From: Bacillus sp. HSf4
Lineage (GTDB): Bacteria > Bacillota > Bacilli > Bacillales > Bacillaceae
Reading direction: 5' to 3'
Length of the DNA stretch: 64,000 nucleotides
Assembly (NCBI RefSeq): GCF_029537375.1
Contig: NZ_CP120679.1
Location: 3,639,501 to 3,703,500, forward strand
Both the position numbers and the translations under genes were made by a program. The notes below the pieces were generated by a model, which made no database searches, had not been told where the DNA came from, and worked only from the letters and a program-made list of their open reading frames with translations. This document shows positions 59,674-64,000 of the stretch, piece by piece. The stretch's first letter is position 1; each line of letters starts with the position of its first letter.

Positions 59674-59724
59674 GAACAAGTAAGCGTTTTAAACTGAATG
59701 GCTAGGGGAAGGGGAGGAAAGAGC

Positions 59725-60183
59725 ATGATCGGGAAAGTCATCCGAATGTACCGTAAGAGAAAAGGCTACTCCATCAACCAGCTTGCGGATATAGCAGGTG
59801 TATCAAAATCGTATTTAAGCAAAATTGAACGCGGAGTTCACAGAAACCCGTCCGTTGAATTTCTTAAAAAAATCTCCCGGGCGCTGAAAGTTGATTTAAA
59901 GGAGCTGTTCGATACCGAAGTCATCCTTTACCGGCGGGCTGAGCATGAAGATGAGTGGAGAACCCATTTGGTGCAGGCCGTACAAGCTGGTATGAATCAG
60001 GAGGAACTGTTTCAATTTACACACCGCCTCAAACAAAAAAAGAAAGAGCGGCACCTTTACCGAAACAGGGAGCTGACACAGGCCAACATTGACGAATGGA
60101 GAGCCCTTATGCTTGAAGCGAAAGAAATGGGACTGACCGTTCAGGAGATTGAGAATTTCCTCATGAGGACAAGAAACCATTAG
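59725..60183 (+). CDS. slrR: Biofilm/motility switch regulator SlrR
   Basis: A 152-aa SinR paralogue: HTH SINQLADIAGVSKSYLSKIERG (residues about 16-37), a linker and a SinR/SinI-type dimerisation part (QAVQAGMNQEELFQFTHRLK). It forms a complex with SinR that frees the eps and tapA operons and represses motility and autolysin genes. ATG 59725 is behind GGGGAGGAAAG. Divergent from epsA, as in B. subtilis. After it, 60184-60540 contains no recognisable gene. Confidence 0.93.
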   Translation: MIGKVIRMYRKRKGYSINQLADIAGVSKSYLSKIERGVHRNPSVEFLKKISRALKVDLKELFDTEVILYRRAEHEDEWRTHLVQAVQAGMNQEELFQFTHRLKQKKKERHLYRNRELTQANIDEWRALMLEAKEMGLTVQEIENFLMRTRNH

Positions 60184-60547
60184 TTTACAGCACTCATTCA
60201 TGTTTAAGAGCTTTTGACTTTAAACCCTTCATACAGATGCTTTAGTTGGCGCAGCAATCAGTCAATCCAAATCAAATCTGCTAAAAATTCCGAATTGTCA
60301 TATTTATATAATGTTCCCATCAACCGAATGACATACGTCTTTAGCTCCGTTTTCACATGTTTGTCTTATTTACTCAGATGGCGGTCTTTAACCACTCAGT
60401 GCTTAAAGACTTTTTGCTCATGTTCATATATAAAGGAAGAAACTCGGATCAAGAGGCTCCTCCCTTTCGGCTCAATGCGCCAAATGCCGGATATAAAGTG
60501 ACCTTTGTCACCTGACGATTCCTTTGACAGAGGGCGATGCTTTTTTG

Positions 60548-60577
60548 TTGTGCCGACTGCGGTGAATCTATTAGAAT
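60548..60577 (+). promoter_or_regulatory. Candidate promoter of the oxidoreductase gene
   Basis: TTGTGC-N18-TAGAAT, 30 bp before the gene start. A GTGAC/GTCAC palindrome is just upstream (60498-60511). Confidence 0.45.
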
Positions 60578-60606
60578 GAAGAAAATGGAAAGCAGGTGAT
60601 GAATAG

Positions 60607-61131
60607 ATGAAAGTATTAGTGATGGCGTTTCATCCGGATATGGAACAGTCGATTGTGAACAAAGCCTTGGCGAAAGGGCTGCAAGACGAACCGGTTGTTA
60701 CTTTCCGCGATATGTACAAGGAATATCCAGACGAGATGATCGACGTGGAAAAAGAACAACGTCTCTGTGAAGAACACGACCGGATCGTATTTCAATTTCC
60801 TCTTTATTGGTACAGTTCACCACCGTTATTAAAAAAATGGCTGGATCATGTCCTGCTTTACGGCTGGGCTTATGGAACAAACGGGACTGCGCTTCGCGGC
60901 AAGGAATTCATGGTCGCAATTTCCGCGGGGGCTCCTGAAGAAGCCTATCAGGCAGGAGGTTCGAACCACTACTCCATCAGCGAACTGTTACGCCCTTTTC
61001 AGGCGACAAGCAATTTTATCAGCGCAACCTATCTTCCGCCGTACGTGTTTTACGGAGCCGGTTCAACCGGTGAAAGCGAGCTCGCCGAAAGCGCGAAAAC
61101 ATACAGAGATCATCTTTTGAAATCATTTTAG
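60607..61131 (+). CDS. NAD(P)H oxidoreductase, flavodoxin-like (KefF/MdaB/YwrO type)
   Basis: A 174-aa FMN-dependent reductase: MKVLVMAFHPDMEQSIVNKA (phosphate loop), FQFPLYWYSSPPLLKKWLDH and GWAYGTNGTALRGKEFMVAIS are typical. It reduces quinones or nitro compounds. An AAGCAGGTGAT ribosome site precedes the ATG. With the following HxlR regulator and old yellow enzyme it forms a group that suggests electrophile detoxification. Confidence 0.85.
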   Translation: MKVLVMAFHPDMEQSIVNKALAKGLQDEPVVTFRDMYKEYPDEMIDVEKEQRLCEEHDRIVFQFPLYWYSSPPLLKKWLDHVLLYGWAYGTNGTALRGKEFMVAISAGAPEEAYQAGGSNHYSISELLRPFQATSNFISATYLPPYVFYGAGSTGESELAESAKTYRDHLLKSF

Positions 61132-61140
61132 ATCGAAAAA

Positions 61141-61162
61141 AACCCGACTCTGAAAAGTCGGG
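61141..61162. terminator. Terminator oxidoreductase / hxlR-type gene
   Basis: AACCCGACT/AGTCGGGTT with short loop; convergent genes. Confidence 0.85.
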
Positions 61163-61179
61163 TTTCGTTATTTTTTCGG

Positions 61180-61515
61180 CTATCGTTCACGTTCATCCAT
61201 CCACTTTTCCCCCCACGCGGCCATCTCTTTAAAGATGCTGTGGAACGCTTTACCTTTTTCTGTTAATGCATATTCAACAGTAATAGGAACCGTTGGGAAC
61301 ACCTTCCGGGAAATCATACCGCTTTCTTCAAGATGTCTTAATGTGTCAGTTAATCCTTTCGTGTTGACGTTTCCCAAGTTCCTTCTGAGCTCGTTGAATC
61401 GCCGCTTGCCCTGAATGAGTTCGGCGAGAACCAAAAATGACCATTTGCCAGAGAAAATTTTCAATACATCCTGAATTAAAGAAGAGCATTTTTTATGGTC
61501 GACAGCTGAATACAT
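61180..61515 (-). CDS. HxlR-family (redox-sensing type) regulator
   Basis: A 111-aa winged-helix protein (FSGKWSFLVLAELIQGKRRF, NTKGLTDTLRHLEESGMISR). One Cys lies at residue 10 (DHKKCSSL), the position used for disulfide or electrophile sensing in YodB, CatR and HypR. It is divergent from the old yellow enzyme gene and probably represses it and/or the oxidoreductase. Confidence 0.85.
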   Translation of the reverse strand: MYSAVDHKKCSSLIQDVLKIFSGKWSFLVLAELIQGKRRFNELRRNLGNVNTKGLTDTLRHLEESGMISRKVFPTVPITVEYALTEKGKAFHSIFKEMAAWGEKWMDERER

Positions 61516-61637
61516 AGCAATTCCTCCATTGCCTCATTCGCCAATTTTGACTTGATCCTACCATATGGACGCCAGAGCATTCAAGAGAACGATCTTACGG
61601 TTTATTTTTATAAAGCATATATAAAAAAATTGCGTTC

Positions 61638-61666
61638 TTGTGGAGCCTCCCGGTGGTTGCTATTGT
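61638..61666 (+). promoter_or_regulatory. Promoter of the old yellow enzyme gene
   Basis: TTGTGG-N17-TATTGT with an extended TGC before the -10. Confidence 0.55.
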
Positions 61667-61689
61667 TATATCAAAAAGGAGAAAAAAAC

Positions 61690-62784
61690 ATGAAAAAACA
61701 ATACGCTTCCTTATTCAACCCGTTTACTTTTAAAAACGGAATCCAATTGAAAAACAGGATCATCATGCCGCCAATGGGGCATTCATCCTCATTGCCGGGA
61801 GGATTCATTTCTGATGACGAACTGGTCTATTATGCCGCGCGGGCAATAGAAGTCGGGATGGTCATCACATCTGCGACAACCGTACAGCCCGGAACCGGAT
61901 TTCCCGGCATCCCCGGAGCTGAGAACGATGAGCAAATCCCAGGATTAACCCGGCTTGCAGCCACTTTAAAGAAACACGGAGCAAAAGCAATCCTGCAGCT
62001 GTTCCATTCCGGAGCCAAAGGTATAGAACGAACAGTCAGCGCCAGCGCTGTCGCTCCGAATCAACCGAATGCACCTGTACCAAGAGCGCTGTCTGACCAA
62101 GAAATTCAAGACCTTATCCATTCTTTCGGCCAGGCGGCGCGAAGAGCGATCGAAGCCGGGTTTGACGGAGTCGAAATTCACGGTGCAAACGGGTTTCTCA
62201 TCCATCAGTTCTTCTCCCCTTATTACAACCGGCGCAATGACAGCTGGAGCGGCACTTTAGAAAAACGGATGAGGTTTCCGCTTCAGATCATAGAAGAAAT
62301 CAGACGCGTAGCGGAAAGCTGCCATAAACCATCCTTTATCATCGGCTACAAATTTTCGCCCGAAGAGCCGGAAACACCTGGAATCACGATGGATGAAACG
62401 TTGTCTTTCGTCAATGTACTGCGGGAACAAGCATTGGATTACCTGCACGTTTCTCTCATTGATTTCCGGTCCTTCCCGCGCCGTGGTGCAGACAGATCCC
62501 GCACAAGGATGGAACTGATCAAGGAAGCCGCCGGGGACCGCATCCCCCTGATCGGAGCCGGGCAAGTACACACACCGGAAGACGCCCTTCAAGCGCTCGA
62601 AACAGGAGCCGATCTCGTCGGAATCGGGCGGGGACTTCTGATGGATCCGGAATGGCTTCAAAAAGTCCAAGCCGGAAAAGAGGCCGATATTCAAACAACC
62701 CTGTCAAGACATGATCAGCGAAAGCTCGTGATTCCAGACGCCTTTTGGGAAACTATACCGATGTATATTGATTTCAGCGATTGA
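61690..62784 (+). CDS. Old yellow enzyme family NADH:flavin oxidoreductase
   Basis: A 364-aa FMN TIM barrel. Family blocks are LKNRIIMPPMGH, EIHGANGFLIHQFFSPYYN and RRNDSWSGTLEKRMRFP, then LIGAGQVHTPEDALQAL and GIGRGLLMDP (phosphate site). It reduces activated C=C bonds of enones and similar electrophiles. GGAG 8-9 nt before ATG 61690; the longer frame upstream lacks a ribosome site. Confidence 0.88.
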   Translation: MKKQYASLFNPFTFKNGIQLKNRIIMPPMGHSSSLPGGFISDDELVYYAARAIEVGMVITSATTVQPGTGFPGIPGAENDEQIPGLTRLAATLKKHGAKAILQLFHSGAKGIERTVSASAVAPNQPNAPVPRALSDQEIQDLIHSFGQAARRAIEAGFDGVEIHGANGFLIHQFFSPYYNRRNDSWSGTLEKRMRFPLQIIEEIRRVAESCHKPSFIIGYKFSPEEPETPGITMDETLSFVNVLREQALDYLHVSLIDFRSFPRRGADRSRTRMELIKEAAGDRIPLIGAGQVHTPEDALQALETGADLVGIGRGLLMDPEWLQKVQAGKEADIQTTLSRHDQRKLVIPDAFWETIPMYIDFSD

Positions 62785-62893
62785 CGATTTCCCCCCTTAT
62801 ATGGACTATAGATTCATATAAAAAAGGTGTCTTTTCACTTATAATTGATGTCATTTGCAAAAAAATGGATGATAAAAGAGGAACTTAGACCAG

Positions 62894-62922
62894 TTGAGTC
62901 CTAGACATGAGTATATTAGAAT
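62894..62922 (+). promoter_or_regulatory. Promoter of sacB
   Basis: TTGAGT-N17-TAGAAT (-35 at 62894-62899, -10 at 62917-62922), 20 bp before the antiterminator target. Confidence 0.75.
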
Positions 62923-62942
62923 GATGGTAATTCAATAACGTC

Positions 62943-63038
62943 GGGATTGTTACTGTTCATCAGGCAAGACCTAAAATGTGTAGAGGGCAAAGTCTATCTT
63001 TCGCCGTGCATAACCTTACACATTTTAGGTCTTTTTTC
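62943..63038 (+). promoter_or_regulatory. sacB leader: antiterminator target (RAT) and terminator
   Basis: GGATTGTTACTG...CAGGCAAGACCT (62944-62972) is a BglG/SacY-type RNA target. It overlaps the first arm of a 17-bp terminator (arms at 62966-62982 and 63016-63032, then T run). Sucrose-activated SacY (or SacT) binds the RAT and prevents termination. Confidence 0.9.
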
Positions 63039-63140
63039 TGCTCTTTTAAGGGTTGCAATCCTGCGAATAGGGGTGATGATGGGGCGAAGCTTATTTTTAA
63101 GACATATGCACACGATCAAAAATCAAAAGGAGGAATTTCG

Positions 63141-64000
63141 ATGAACATCAAAAACATTGCAAAAAAAGCTACAGCATTAACCTTTGCAGCAGCATTGCTC
63201 GCTGGAGGAGCGCCGCAAGCTTTTGCAAAAGAAAGCGGAACAAAAGATTACAAAAAAAGCTACGGATTTTCCCATATTACAAGGAAAGACATGCTGAAAA
63301 TCCCTGAGCAGCAAAAGAGTGAACAATTTAAAGTACCTCAATTTGATGCAAACACGATTCAAAACATTCCTTCGGCAAAAGCTTATGACGGTTCAGGAAA
63401 GCAGTTTGATCTAGACGTGTGGGACAGCTGGCCGTTGCAAAACGCCGACGGGACAGTCGCTACATACCATGGCTATCAGCTTGTTTTTGCTTTAGCAGGC
63501 AACCCGAATAATGTCGATGACACATCCATCTACATGTTCTATAAAAAGGAAGGCGAAAAATCAATCAACAGCTGGAAAAACGCCGGCAAAGTGTTTAAGG
63601 ACAGCGATAAATTCGATCCCAACGATCCATACCTAAAACTTCAAACACAGGAATGGTCAGGCTCTGCAACACTGACAAAAGACGGAAAAGTCAGATTGTT
63701 TTACACTTCTTTTTCAGGCAAGCAATACGGCAAACAAACACTGGCGACCGCACAGGTTAATTTCTCCCAGCCAGATCGCGATTCACTGAAAATAGAAGGT
63801 GTCGAGGATTACAAATCCGTTTTTGACGGCGGTAACGGCACAGTCTATCAAAACATCCAGCAATTCATTGATGAAGGCAATTACAGTTCCGGCGACAACC
63901 ATACGATGAGAGATCCGCATTATGTTGAAGACCATGGCCACAAATATCTCGTTTTTGAAGCCAATACAGGAACAAAAACCGGCTATCAAGGGGAAAATTC
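63141..64000 (+). CDS. sacB: Levansucrase, N-terminal part (window edge)
   Basis: The first 286 codons of an exported GH68 enzyme, which transfers fructose from sucrose to levan. Signal peptide MNIKNIAKKATALTFAAALL up to about residue 29 (AFAKE). The catalytic nucleophile is the Asp of VWDSWPLQ (about 94-101), and the transition-state Asp is in the RDPHY motif near residue 267. The general acid Glu and the C-terminus are outside the window. AAAGGAGG precedes ATG 63141. Confidence 0.96.
   Translation, partial: MNIKNIAKKATALTFAAALLAGGAPQAFAKESGTKDYKKSYGFSHITRKDMLKIPEQQKSEQFKVPQFDANTIQNIPSAKAYDGSGKQFDLDVWDSWPLQNADGTVATYHGYQLVFALAGNPNNVDDTSIYMFYKKEGEKSINSWKNAGKVFKDSDKFDPNDPYLKLQTQEWSGSATLTKDGKVRLFYTSFSGKQYGKQTLATAQVNFSQPDRDSLKIEGVEDYKSVFDGGNGTVYQNIQQFIDEGNYSSGDNHTMRDPHYVEDHGHKYLVFEANTGTKTGYQGEN

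Noticed and set aside
60184..60540. Remnant of pnbA (esterase), expected after slrR in B. subtilis
   Set aside because: No esterase-like residues in any frame; the 95-codon plus frame is unlike any protein and has no ribosome site.

Overview
The window is a chromosomal segment of a Bacillus of the B. subtilis group. Protein similarity and a gene order that is collinear with the B. subtilis yvaK-secG-rghR / opuC / eno-gapA / araE / lut / sigL / eps / slrR / sacB stretch point to the B. licheniformis / B. paralicheniformis branch. This assignment comes from remembered gene order and protein sequences, not from a search.

Left part (1-15.7 kb): the end of carboxylesterase est, secG, a cluster of small regulators (AbrB-like, YvzC-like, two RghR paralogues), the glycine-betaine/osmoprotectant importer opuCA-CB-CC-CD with its divergent GbsR-type regulator opcR, a MarC-family membrane protein, two convergent zinc-ribbon membrane proteins (one of TcaA/YvbJ type), a Fur-controlled siderophore-binding lipoprotein, a chemoreceptor with a SigD-type promoter, an MFS remnant, a small membrane protein, a type I toxin/antisense-RNA locus and a DJ-1/PfpI protein.

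Centre (15.8-36.2 kb): the central glycolytic operon cggR-gapA-pgk-tpiA-gpmI-eno with its CggR operator, araE with AraR boxes but no neighbouring araR, a luciferase-like monooxygenase, a leucine-type T-box leader in front of an amino-acid permease, a small secreted protein, an MFS pseudogene, a bacillopeptidase-F-like protein in which every catalytic residue is replaced, a PEBP protein, a LysR regulator, an ABC exporter, and a decayed CocE-type hydrolase behind an apparently orphan MerR-type promoter.

Right part (36.2-64 kb): lactate use (lutABC, lutR, lutP) with two copies of one LutR palindrome, sigL, yvfG, the full 15-gene epsA-O biofilm exopolysaccharide operon with a structured leader (EAR position) and a strong hairpin just before epsC, the divergent slrR with a SinR-type palindrome between, an electrophile/quinone-stress-like trio (NAD(P)H oxidoreductase, HxlR regulator, old yellow enzyme), and the start of levansucrase sacB behind its antiterminator-controlled leader.

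The genes are mostly conserved housekeeping and niche genes. The accessory signal is concentrated at 13.5-15 kb, 27.9-32 kb and 35.2-36.2 kb, where remnants, a toxin locus and the pseudoprotease lie. No CRISPR array, rRNA, tRNA, IS element or prophage was recognised.
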